Positions 18,007 through 27,166 of a stretch of 64,000 nucleotides of DNA are shown here, piece after piece. The notes beneath the pieces were generated by a model, which worked only from the letters and a program-made list of their open reading frames with translations, did not search any database and had not been told where the DNA came from. This stretch comes from Ignavibacteriales bacterium (GTDB taxonomy: Bacteria; Bacteroidota; Ignavibacteria; Ignavibacteriales; Ignavibacteriaceae). Positions within the stretch are counted from its first letter, which is position 1, and each line of letters begins with the position of its first letter. The translations under genes and the position numbers were made by a program. Location: assembly GCA_016714125.1 (NCBI GenBank), contig JADJNX010000020.1, positions 1-64,000 of the forward strand. The letters are read 5' to 3'.

Positions 18007-18864
18007 ATGAGATATTTAAATTTTTGTAAAGTTAATGGTGCCGGGAATGATTTTATACTGATCGACCTGATTTCCGGAGGCGAGGTATCGCTTTCCCGAG
18101 AGGAGATAATTCACCTCTGTGACAGACGAAAAGGAATAGGTGCCGATGGGTTGCTCATTTTATATCCGGCTCAAGATGCCGGTTTTTTTGTTGATTTTTA
18201 TAATGCCGATGGAAGTAATGGTTCGCTTTGTGGCAATGGAGCGAGATGTATAATCCATTATGCATTTGAGCAGGGAATGGACCGTGACGGGGATGTAAAA
18301 TTCCGATTTGGTGAAAAAATTTATCGTGGAGAACTTCCCAATGAAGGGTATCCTGTTTTTCATCTTAACAGACCAACCCGGTTAAAAAAGGGTTTTAAAA
18401 TTAAAGCCCGAAACACCCTATTCACCGCACATTTTTGTGATACAGGATCACCTCATTTGATCGTAAATATTGAGGACGTTCCGGTAGATAACAGATACCC
18501 GGGCAAAACATTCACCGACCTTTCCAATTTTCCTGTTGATGAGTTGGGGAGGGAGCTGCGGTATCATCCTGATTTTGCGCCTCAAGGGGTTAATGTAAAT
18601 TTTATAAAGATTGGTGATGAACATAATCTTATTATAAGAACCTGGGAACGGGGAGTGGAGGGAGAAACAGATGCATGTGGAACGGGTTCCACTGCCGCTG
18701 CAATTATAATGTTTGCACTTGGGAAGGTTGTTCCTCCGATAAAACTTCTCACAAAAAGTGGGGATACATTAACAATAAATTTTGAAATTATAGATAATAA
18801 ACTGGAAAACCTTAGTTTAACCGGTCCCGCTGAAATAAACTTTCGTGGTACCATTGAACTGTAA
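18007..18864 (+). CDS. dapF: Diaminopimelate epimerase
   Basis: Converts LL- to meso-diaminopimelate for lysine and peptidoglycan. Both catalytic cysteines are visible in NGSLCGNGARC and TDACGTGSTAAA. The N-terminus FCKVNGAGNDFILID and the loop ERGVEGETDACGTG are diagnostic. 285 residues is slightly long but normal. It is the first gene of a long co-directional run that continues into the cytochrome cluster; only 16 bases separate it from the next gene. Confidence 0.95.
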   Translation: MRYLNFCKVNGAGNDFILIDLISGGEVSLSREEIIHLCDRRKGIGADGLLILYPAQDAGFFVDFYNADGSNGSLCGNGARCIIHYAFEQGMDRDGDVKFRFGEKIYRGELPNEGYPVFHLNRPTRLKKGFKIKARNTLFTAHFCDTGSPHLIVNIEDVPVDNRYPGKTFTDLSNFPVDELGRELRYHPDFAPQGVNVNFIKIGDEHNLIIRTWERGVEGETDACGTGSTAAAIIMFALGKVVPPIKLLTKSGDTLTINFEIIDNKLENLSLTGPAEINFRGTIEL

Positions 18865-18880
18865 ATATTAAGGAGTAGAA

Positions 18881-19183
18881 ATGGCGAAGATTCTGTTTTT
18901 TGTATCTTATGAGATTGACCCTAATAAAAGGGAAGAGTATCTGGATTCAATTAAAGAATATAAATCATTGATTAAATCTGAGGGACTTTTAAATTATTCA
19001 CTTCTTGAAGAGAAGGGAAAATCCAACAAGTTCCGTGAAATTTTTGAATTTGAATCAGCAGAAGCTTTTGACGATTTTGATGATGCGGGCAACGAAAGAC
19101 TCAGCCTATTGAACAGGAAACTGGAGTCGCTTAAGATTGCAAAATCAACAAAATCCCGTACACTCGTTGAAGTGGAAATCTGA
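18881..19183 (+). CDS. Small protein, ABM-like alpha-beta barrel candidate
   Basis: 100 residues starting MAKILFFVSYEIDPNKREEY after a good ribosome site (AAGGAG, 18869-18874). The pattern of a beta strand, a helix (KREEYLDSIKEYKSLIKSEG), strands, a helix rich in acidic residues (ESAEAFDDFDDAGNER) and a final strand (SRTLVEVEI) resembles dimeric alpha-beta barrel proteins such as antibiotic biosynthesis monooxygenase-like or heme-handling folds. No catalytic motif is visible, so no function is claimed. It sits between dapF and the cytochrome b gene. Confidence 0.6.
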   Translation: MAKILFFVSYEIDPNKREEYLDSIKEYKSLIKSEGLLNYSLLEEKGKSNKFREIFEFESAEAFDDFDDAGNERLSLLNRKLESLKIAKSTKSRTLVEVEI

Positions 19184-19225
19184 TCACATATTGTCATGCC
19201 GGTTAAATGGCAAAAAGGAGGTTAA

Positions 19226-20180
19226 TTGAGTAAGTTTTCACATACCCTTTATATATCTCTTTTTTTCATCGTTGGGATAACCTCAACCGTACTCCTGTAT
19301 TATAACGGGAAAGATTATTATGCAGCTCCAAAAGAGGAAAGACCCCACACAAATGCCAAACTGCTTTGGAGGCCCGGTCAAATTGATGAGATACCAAGGT
19401 ATCAGAAAAAACTTGAGTACAACAGTGAAGCTCATGTAGTTCTCGAACCCAAGGGATACCTCGGTCATGCATTGGGAATAGCCGGCACACTGATGATGAT
19501 TATCGGAGTTTCCACCTATATGGTCAGGAAAAGAACCAGGATGTTTTTCAGGCTGGGATTATTAAAACACTGGCTCGAGTTTCACATCTTTCTCTGTGTT
19601 GTAGGACCTGTTTTTGTATTATACCACACTGCATTTAAGTTTGGGGGGATTGTTTCCATCTCATTCTGGTCGATGACAGCGGTGGTTGTCTCCGGAGTTG
19701 CCGGAAGGTTTATTTATACAAAAATACCACGGTCAATTAAAGGAAATGAGCTTGATGCCCAGGAGATTGCAAGAATGCAGAAGGAAAATACCTTAAGACT
19801 CCAGGAGAAGTTTAACCTCAATCAGGAGATAATGGATGAGATTGAGCAAGCCGGAAACGCGGGTGGGGCGAAGGGCACAGGAACATGGTCGAGTTTACTG
19901 ACAATATTTAGAGACTGGTTTTTAATAAGAAATTCATTAAATTCACTCCGGAAAAGATTAAAAAATTCGGGAGTGACCGATAAAAAAGCTCGTAAAAGAG
20001 ATATTATCAGCCGCAAAAGAGAAAATTTCTCTTGACCGAAAAAACAGAATTTTAAGATCGATGCACAAACTTTTTAAGTATTGGCATATTTTTCATTTAC
20101 CATTTGCCATCACAATGTTCGTAATAATGCTGATCCACGTAGGTGTGACAGTTTATTACGGAGCAGGATGGATATTTTAG
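19226..20180 (+). CDS. Cytochrome b-like integral membrane protein (frameshift at 19984-19989)
   Basis: Starts at TTG 19226, decided by a strong Shine-Dalgarno AAAGGAGG five bases upstream. The chain has about five transmembrane helices. Helix 3 contains KHWLEFH...LYHTAF and helix 5 contains KYWHIFHLPFAITMFVIMLI then HVG, giving four or five His suited to bis-His b hemes as in cytochrome b561/PhsC-type quinol subunits. The frame as written stops at 20035. Removing one A from the run at 19984-19989 lets it continue through helix 5 to TAG 20178-20180 (about 317 residues). A cytoplasmic, charged loop of about 100 residues joins helices 4 and 5. Likely role: inner-membrane electron transfer between the quinone pool and the neighbouring Fe-S flavoprotein or multiheme cytochromes. 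That role is inferred from context. Confidence 0.75.
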
Positions 20181-20189
20181 GAGAGTTAC

Positions 20190-20792
20190 ATGAAGTTCAA
20201 CAAAGTTTATGTGTATATCATTATTCTTGTCTTTGCTGTTGCCGGGGTTGTTATTTTTTCAACCATGAGTGGCACTAAAAAGACAGAAGCACCACCAATC
20301 GGAGACGGCTCACAGATGCCAAAGGATGGGACACATGAAGGAATGGGCAGTGGCCCGGCCGGTGAACCCGGTTCAGGAAATGTTAAAGCTGATATTCTTG
20401 AAAAGATGGCACAACTTGAAAAAGCAGCAAACGACAACCCTAACGATGCAGCAAAATTGCTTGAGTATGCCGAGTTTATGGGAATGGCTCACAAACCTGA
20501 CAAAGCCATCGATGGTTATACCAGATATTTAAAAATAAATCCAAACAATGTTGAAGTTCTCATAGCTTTAAGCAGTCTCTACTATCAAAAGAAGGAGATG
20601 GATAAAGCATTGGAGACAATTAACAGAGCGATTAAAATTGATCCAAAAAATTCAGAAGCCATCTTCTACCTTGGTTTTATCGAGCGTGAAAAAGGTGATG
20701 TTGCTAAAGCCAAGGCAACCTGGCAGAAACTTTTAAAAGATTTCCCGGGTACTCCCGGAGCCGAACTTGCGGAAAAGGAACTGGCAAAATAA
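20190..20792 (+). CDS. Membrane-anchored TPR protein
   Basis: 200 residues: one N-terminal transmembrane helix (YVYIIILVFAVAGVVIFSTM), a Gly/Pro-rich linker, then about three tetratricopeptide repeats (MAHKPDKAIDGYTRYLKINP, KKEMDKALETINRAIKIDP, KGDVAKAKATWQKLLKDFP). Its layout resembles the CcmH/CycH TPR module that presents apocytochrome c for heme attachment, which would fit the more than 60 heme sites encoded just downstream. A general assembly-scaffold role is equally possible. Ribosome site AGGAGA at 20179-20184, ten bases after the cytochrome b stop. Confidence 0.8.
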   Translation: MKFNKVYVYIIILVFAVAGVVIFSTMSGTKKTEAPPIGDGSQMPKDGTHEGMGSGPAGEPGSGNVKADILEKMAQLEKAANDNPNDAAKLLEYAEFMGMAHKPDKAIDGYTRYLKINPNNVEVLIALSSLYYQKKEMDKALETINRAIKIDPKNSEAIFYLGFIEREKGDVAKAKATWQKLLKDFPGTPGAELAEKELAK

Positions 20793-20795
20793 AAA

Positions 20796-22136
20796 GTGGA
20801 TGAAGTTTTTCTTGAAGAAACGGGCGGATACATATTCGCCCTTCTTCTCATATCGATAGTCCTGTTTTTCTACCTTAGAGGGAAGAGCAGAACCTCAAAA
20901 AAAAATGTCAAGAAGATCGAGGAAGCAAAAAATCTTGGTCTCTTCGAACCCGTCTCTCTCCACCCGTATGTTAATGAAAATATTTGTATCGGAAGTGGTG
21001 CTTGTATTGAAGCCTGCCCTGAAAAAGACATTCTTGCGATTGTAAACGGCAGGGCAACAACAGTGAATGCTTCACGATGTGTGGGTCATGGAGCTTGTTT
21101 TCATGCGTGTCCGGTTCAGGCAATTGCCTTATACATTGGAACTGAAAAAAGAGGTGTTGACCTTCCCCATACCAGTCAGGAGTTTGAAACAAATGTTCCG
21201 ATGCTGTTTATTGCAGGCGAACTTGGCGGAATGGGTCTGATTAAAAACGCTGTTGAGCAAGGGAAACAATCAGTTATTTATCTTTTTAAGAAGCTCAAAA
21301 AGGATCATAAAGCCCAATTTGATGTCATAGTTGTTGGCTCAGGTCCGGCAGGAATTTCAGCAACGCTGAAGAGTGCAGAATATGGTCTAAAATATAAAAC
21401 CTTTGAGCAAGACACAATTGGTGGAACTGTGTACAGTTTCCCAAGAGCCAAAATCGTTATGACCTCACCAATGGACCTTCCACTTCACGGAAAAGTTAAA
21501 CTTGTAGAAACCAATAAAGACCAACTCATAACGATCTGGGCGGAAGTAATTTCTAAAAACAACATCAAAATTGATGAAAATGAAAAAGTTGAGTCGATAG
21601 TAAAAGAAGGTGATATATTTAAAGTGACGACGGACAAGGGGGAATATTCTTCTATTTCCGTAATTTTAGCTATTGGAAGAAGGGGTTCTCCCAGAAAGCT
21701 TGGTGTTGTGGGAGAAAACAAGAAAAAAGTGTTCTATCGGTTATTGGAGCCGGAACATTTCGAAAATCAAAAAATCCTGGTAGTCGGTGGCGGGGATTCA
21801 GCTATTGAATCCGCTATTCTCCTCGCACATGGCAGCAACACAGTTCATTTGTCCTATCGTGCTGATGCCTTTTCAAGAATAAAACCTAAAAACCTTGAAA
21901 ACATCAATTTTTACTCAGAAAATGGTAAATTACAGTTATTGTTAAGTACAAATGTTGTTGAAATCAAAGATGATACTGTTGTGCTTAATCGGGGTGGTAA
22001 CCCTGAAGACCTTTTCGAAATCGAAAACGACCTTGTTTATATCTTTGCCGGCGGTGAATTGCCTGTTAAGTTTCTTGAAAAGGCCGGCGTGCGGATCACA
22101 AAGAAATTTGGAGAAGCAATTTTAAGCCACAAATAA
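20796..22136 (+). CDS. Membrane-anchored ferredoxin-domain/FAD-NAD(P) oxidoreductase
   Basis: 446 residues with one N-terminal membrane helix (YIFALLLISIVLFFYLR), a double Fe-S ferredoxin domain (about residues 60-115) and a thioredoxin-reductase-like flavoprotein. The flavoprotein has FAD motif VIVVGSGPAGISATLKSAEY (about 180) and a second Rossmann motif ILVVGGGDSAIESAILLAHG (about 330). The Fe-S motifs are CIGSGACIEACP and CVGHGACFHACP: each lacks the second Cys of the usual CxxCxxCxxxCP, which suggests [3Fe-4S] centres or a non-Cys ligand. FVFETNVPMLFIAGELGGMG-like sequence (ETNVPMLFIAGELGG) is typical of a family found beside multiheme cytochromes. Likely passes electrons between NAD(P)H and the membrane cytochrome b. 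GTG start 20796 lies 3 bases after the TPR stop. Confidence 0.82.
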   Translation: MDEVFLEETGGYIFALLLISIVLFFYLRGKSRTSKKNVKKIEEAKNLGLFEPVSLHPYVNENICIGSGACIEACPEKDILAIVNGRATTVNASRCVGHGACFHACPVQAIALYIGTEKRGVDLPHTSQEFETNVPMLFIAGELGGMGLIKNAVEQGKQSVIYLFKKLKKDHKAQFDVIVVGSGPAGISATLKSAEYGLKYKTFEQDTIGGTVYSFPRAKIVMTSPMDLPLHGKVKLVETNKDQLITIWAEVISKNNIKIDENEKVESIVKEGDIFKVTTDKGEYSSISVILAIGRRGSPRKLGVVGENKKKVFYRLLEPEHFENQKILVVGGGDSAIESAILLAHGSNTVHLSYRADAFSRIKPKNLENINFYSENGKLQLLLSTNVVEIKDDTVVLNRGGNPEDLFEIENDLVYIFAGGELPVKFLEKAGVRITKKFGEAILSHK

Positions 22137-22160
22137 TAAATTAACAAAACCGGAATTACT

Positions 22161-23732
22161 GTGTTTCGTATCCTGTTTGTCACATTAATATTTTCGATTA
22201 TTGTCAGAGCACAGTTCTCTCCCGGTGATCTGAGCAATGCCCACGCCAATCTTGAAGGTATGAGTAATTGCGACAAATGCCACACATCAGGCGACGAAGT
22301 GCAGAATTCCAAATGCCTTTCATGCCATACCGAGATCAATTCTCTTGTTAATAGTGGAAGAGGATTACACGCCAGAGAAGCTAAAGGGAAGATGTGTTAC
22401 GCCTGCCATAGTGAACACCATGGAAGAGGCTACAAGTTGATGAACTTCAATCAAAAAGGTTTTGACCATGGACGGGCGGGATATGTTTTGCAAGGGAAAC
22501 ACCTTCAACTTTCTTGTGCAGGATGTCATCAGGCTAAGTTCATAAAAGGAAACGCAAAAAAAAGAGCAGGCAGAACATTTCTTGGGCTTGAACAGAACTG
22601 TCTTGGATGTCACACCGATGTGCACAAAACAACTCTCGGGAACAACTGTACCGGGTGCCACACTCAAAGTGCATTTAAACCTGCGACGGGTTTTTAACCA
22701 TGCAAAACCAATTTTAACCTTACCGGAGCTCACACACGGGTGGATTGTTACAGATGCCACACCAATACAAACCTTGCAGGTAAAGATTCAAAGGTTTTTA
22801 AAGGAATCCAATTTGCCTCATGTACCAACTGTCATAAAGATATCCACAACGGAAAACTTGGAAATGTTTGTACCGACTGTCACGCAACCGACAATTTTAA
22901 GAATGTAAGACTAAATGGATTTGACCACGACAAAACTGGATTTCAACTCCTGGGTCAACATCGGGTTGTTAAGTGTGGCGAATGTCACGGGACCGATCTC
23001 AATTCAAAACCTGAACATAAAAATTGTACCAATTGCCATAAAGATTATCACAAAGGTGAGTTTATATCATCCGGAAAATCGGGTGAGTGTTCAGATTGCC
23101 ACACCGTAAATGGCTTCTCCCCTTCGTTATTTACTCTTGAACTTCATCAAAAAACGCGGTTTCCACTCGCTGGATCACACCTCGCCCAACCCTGCCAAAG
23201 TTGCCACTATTCAGGAACGGAGTGGAAATTCAAAAAGGATAATTTCGAGTGTGTAAGTTGCCATACAAATATCCACGGTAATGAAATTTCCGCTAAATTT
23301 ATGGGCAATAACAACTGTTCAAATTGCCATAATGTTGAAAACTGGTTAAAATACAGTTTTGATCACGAAAAAACAGAGTTTAAACTTACAGGTAAACATA
23401 CCCAGAAGAAATGTTACGATTGCCATAAAAAAGATGAAAGTGTAACTCCTCCGGTACGAAAATTTGCTTCGCTAAATACATATTGCGAAAGCTGCCACAA
23501 AGAAGTTCACAATTATCAGTTCAAAACGACAGGTGAAAATGACTGTCTGAAGTGCCACACTACTTCCAACTGGAAACCGGAAAAGTTTGATCACAACAAT
23601 ACCCGTTTTTCGCTCACGGGTGCTCATTCACTTATTGAATGTGAAAAATGCCATAAAAAAGCCGAATCGAACGGCGTAATGTTTGTAAAATACAAGATCG
23701 AAGATTTCAAATGCGCAACCTGTCACTTTTAA
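22161..23732 (+). CDS. Twenty-heme c-type cytochrome (cytochrome c3/NapC-like CxxCH array; two compensating frameshifts)
   Basis: Secreted multiheme cytochrome of about 523 residues with signal peptide FRILFVTLIFSIIVRAQ. I count 20 CxxCH heme sites: six before 22695 (CDKCH, CLSCH, CYACH, CAGCH, CLGCH, CTGCH) and fourteen after (CYRCH to the final CATCH). Many sites are preceded by FDH...TGF/TRF...GxH spacings that could supply distal His ligands. The frame is interrupted by a stop at 22695-22697. One extra T in TTTTT (22691-22695) and one missing A in the A run near 22703 shift the frame out and back, so both flanks share one frame. Start GTG 22161. Expected in the periplasm or outer-membrane face as an electron wire. 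Its 3' end overlaps the next cytochrome by 22 bases. Confidence 0.85.
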
Positions 23733-26700
23733 TTTCATTTTTGGCATTGTTTAATGTCGTTGTTGCCCAGTCACCACATGGTGATCTGAAAGGGAAGGAC
23801 TGTGGAAGCTGCCATAATCCACAAAACTGGATTGTTGATACAAAAAAACTCGATTTTGACCATTCCACCACCAAATTCCCTTTAATGGGACAACATTCAT
23901 CAGTTGACTGTCAAACTTGTCACACCACTCTCAAATTTGAGGGTACCCCTGTTAATTGCTCAAGTTGCCATACTTCTGTTCACGGGAACACCCTGTCAAA
24001 TGATTGTCAGACGTGCCACACCCCTGAAAACTGGCTGGTGAAAGAGATCCTTCCACTTCATGAACGGAGCAGGTTTGCTTTGTTTGGTGCTCACCAGACA
24101 GCAGACTGTGGAATGTGCCACCAAAATTATGAAGTCCGTAAGTTTGAACCTGTTCAAACAGATTGTTACAGTTGCCATGCAAAAGATTACTTCGCCACTG
24201 CAGTTCCAAATCATCCAAACGGTAAATTTTCGACTGATTGTACGATGTGCCACGATGTAAAGGCTGTCAACTGGAGGAGTTCAAATATCAACCACGAATT
24301 TTTCCCGTTAACGGGGGGACACAACAGACCAAGTTGTTATGACTGTCACAATCAAGGAAGCTTTGCCGGACTCTCTCGTGAGTGTTATTCATGCCATCAA
24401 CCAAATTATGAGGCGGTGAAAAATCCTGATCATGTTCTTGGAAATTTTTCAAAACAGTGCCAGACATGTCATAACATCAATGCATGGGTTCCGGCCCAAT
24501 TTGATCATAACCTGACAACTTTCCCTTTGACAGGCAAACACACCTCTGTTCAGTGCGCAAGTTGTCACACTCAGGGATACACCGGAACACCCAAAGCATG
24601 TGTAAGCTGTCACCAGACAGATTACAACGCCACTACAAATCCAAAACATACGGCAGCATCATTCCCAACAACTTGTGAATCATGTCATACTACATCGGGA
24701 TGGCAACCTGCACAATTTGACCATGATGGTCCATTTTTTCCTATATATTCCGGTCAACATCGCGGAGAGTGGAACGCTTGCAGCGACTGTCATAAAAAAT
24801 CCGGCAAGTTACGCAGAATTTACCTGTACAAGCTGTCATGAACATAATCAAAATGATATGAACAGTGAACATCAAGGAATTCAAGGCTACAGGTGGGAAT
24901 CTTCAGCATGTTATGCCTGTCACCCAACAGGTGATGCTAATGGAGCGTTTAATCATCAGACATCTCCATTTCCACTTACAGGGGCACATGTTACAACCGA
25001 CTGCGCTCTTTGTCATACAACAGGATATGCCAATACCCCTAATGATTGTTACACTTGTCACCAACAGGGTTTTAACCTGACAAATAAACTAAACCATACT
25101 CTTGCAGGTTTTTCTCAGAATTGTACTCAATGCCATAACACAACAGCCTGGGCATCAACCACATTCAACCATACAACCACTTCAGGATTTCCACTCCAAA
25201 ATTCCCATGCCGGTAAAACGTGTGTTGACTGTCATCAAACTTCATACACAACAACCTCAAATGAGTGTTCCTCATGCCATATGCCGGATTTTCAGGGAGC
25301 GACCAATCCTAATCATGTTGCGGGGAATTACCCTCAACTTTGTTTTAACTGCCACACGGATGTTGGCTGGGCACCTGCCACCTTCGACCACACAATTGTT
25401 AATTTCCCGATAACGGGAAGGCATACAACGGCTTTGTGTGCAGACTGTCATACAACTGGATTCACAAATACTCCCAATCAGTGTAGTGGATGCCACATGC
25501 CTGATTTCCAAGGCTCAACCAATCCAAACCATGTCGCTGGACAGTATCCCCAAACCTGTCAAAGTTGTCATACAAGTGCGGGTTGGGCTCCTGCAACATT
25601 TGACCACACTATTGTTAATTTCCCGATAACGGGCAGACATACTACTGTCCCATGTGCAGACTGTCATACCAAAGGATTTACGAATACTCCAAATCAATGC
25701 AGCGGGTGCCACATGCCTGATTTTCAGGGCACAACCAATCCAAACCATGTCGCAGGGCAGTATCCTCAGACCTGTCAAAGTTGTCATACAAGTGCGGGTT
25801 GGGCACCTGCTACTTTCGACCACACGATTGTTAATTTCCCGATAACGGGCAGGCATACTACCGTTCCATGCGCAGACTGTCATACGACAGGATTTACTAA
25901 CACTCCCAATCAATTCAGTGGTTGCCATCTTGATGATTATCAAACTGCCCCAAAGCCTAACCATATTTGAGCACAATTCCCTCAGCCCTGCGCAACTTGC
26001 CATACAAGCTCAGGGTGGGCTCCGGCTACATTTGAACATGATAATCAGTATTTCCCTATAAACAGTGGTGAACATCGGAACGAGTGGAACAACGACTGTC
26101 GTACGTGCCATAATGTACCAACAAATTACGCTGCATTTACATGTATCGACTGTCATGAACACAATCAAACATCGATGAACCAGGAACATCAGGGTGTTCA
26201 GGGATATATTTATGCTTCTGCTGAATGTTTTGCATGTCATCCGGATGGAACTGCCAACGGTGCGTTTAACCATACAACATCGCAGTTCCCATTAACCGGG
26301 AATCATTTGACCCTGTCATGTAACCAGTGTCATGCTACAGGTTATCCAAATACACCAAATGACTGTTATTCTTGTCACCAGACGGGTTATAACTTAACAA
26401 ACAAGTTAAACCACACTCTGGCAGGTTTTTCACAAAATTGCACTGAATGTCACAACACATCGGGTTGGGTATCAACAACATTTAATCACTCTACTACAAC
26501 AGGATTTCCGTTGACGAATGCCCACTCCACACCCGTGTGTAGTGCATGTCACGAAACTACCTACACCGGAACGGTAAGCGAATGTTCATCTTGTCATATT
26601 GCTGATTATAATTCAGCGACTAATCCAAATCATCTTGCGCCCCATTTCCCCACGATTTGTAGTGATTGTCACACAAATTCTGCATGGGCTCCATCAACAT

Positions 26701-27164
26701 TTAACCACGATGTCCAATATTTCCCAATCTATAGTGGTCAACATCGGAACGAGTGGAATAATAATTGTCTCAGTTGCCACACAGTTCCCAGTAATTTCGC
26801 TTCTTTCTCCTGTATCGATTGTCATGAACATAACCAGACTTCAATGAATCAGGAACATCAGGGAGTGGCAAACTATTCGTGGAATTCTCAACGATGTTTT
26901 GAATGTCACCCCGATGGTGATAGCGGGCCAACACTCAAACAGGATCACTCATTTTATCCAATTTCGGGAAAACACACATCGGTGACTTGTAATGAATGTC
27001 ATTCCTCCGAGGGTGGGAAACCACAGTGTATCGAGTGTCATCAGGAAGAACTAACATCGGCACACAAACTTGAAGCTTCAAATACCCGGTGTTGGGAGTG
27101 TCACAATACATTCTCATTCGATCTTGATGGTCTAACTCCCAAAAAGCTTGAAAGGATTGATTAA
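23711..27164 (+). CDS. Giant c-type cytochrome with 45 intact and one lost CxxCH sites
   Basis: About 1150 residues with signal peptide RNLSLLISFLALFNVVVAQS and then heme site after heme site. I count 14 CxxCH up to the frame break at 24794-24799 (A6 where A5 restores CHKNPASYAEFTCTSCHEHN), 15 more up to 25890, and 16 after 25970, so 45 intact. A 46th is damaged: NQFSGCH at about 25915 where sister repeats have NQCSGCH. An in-frame TGA follows at 25968-25970, where NHI-stop-AQFPQPCATCH aligns with NHVAGQYPQTCQSCH of the repeats. Three 72-residue units are nearly identical at DNA level. Recurrent TFDHTIVNFPITGRH segments bring the distal His. ATG start 23711 overlaps the previous gene. Expected to be exported and to conduct electrons over a long distance; its partner is probably the barrel encoded 3 bases later. 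Confidence 0.85.
25360..25960 (+). repeat. 216-bp tandem repeat inside the giant cytochrome
   Basis: Almost three consecutive units with a 216-base period (for example GATAACGGG(A/C)AG at 25409, 25625 and 25841). Each encodes 72 residues with three heme sites in the order CADCH, CSGCH, CQSCH. The DNA is much more alike than in the rest of the gene, so the duplication is recent or homogenised. Confidence 0.85.
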
Positions 27165-27166
27165 CA

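Noticed and set aside
25360..25960. CRISPR-like repeat array
   Set aside because: Repeats are in frame, contiguous without spacers and encode heme motifs.
25968..25970. In-frame TGA in the giant cytochrome as selenocysteine
   Set aside because: The aligned residue in sister repeats is not Cys, no SECIS-like hairpin was visible next to it, and other local changes look like errors or decay.
23952..26273. Minus-strand and +2 frames within the cytochromes
   Set aside because: Period matches the 216-base repeat and translations are M-R-rich nonsense; they are shadows of CxxCH codons.
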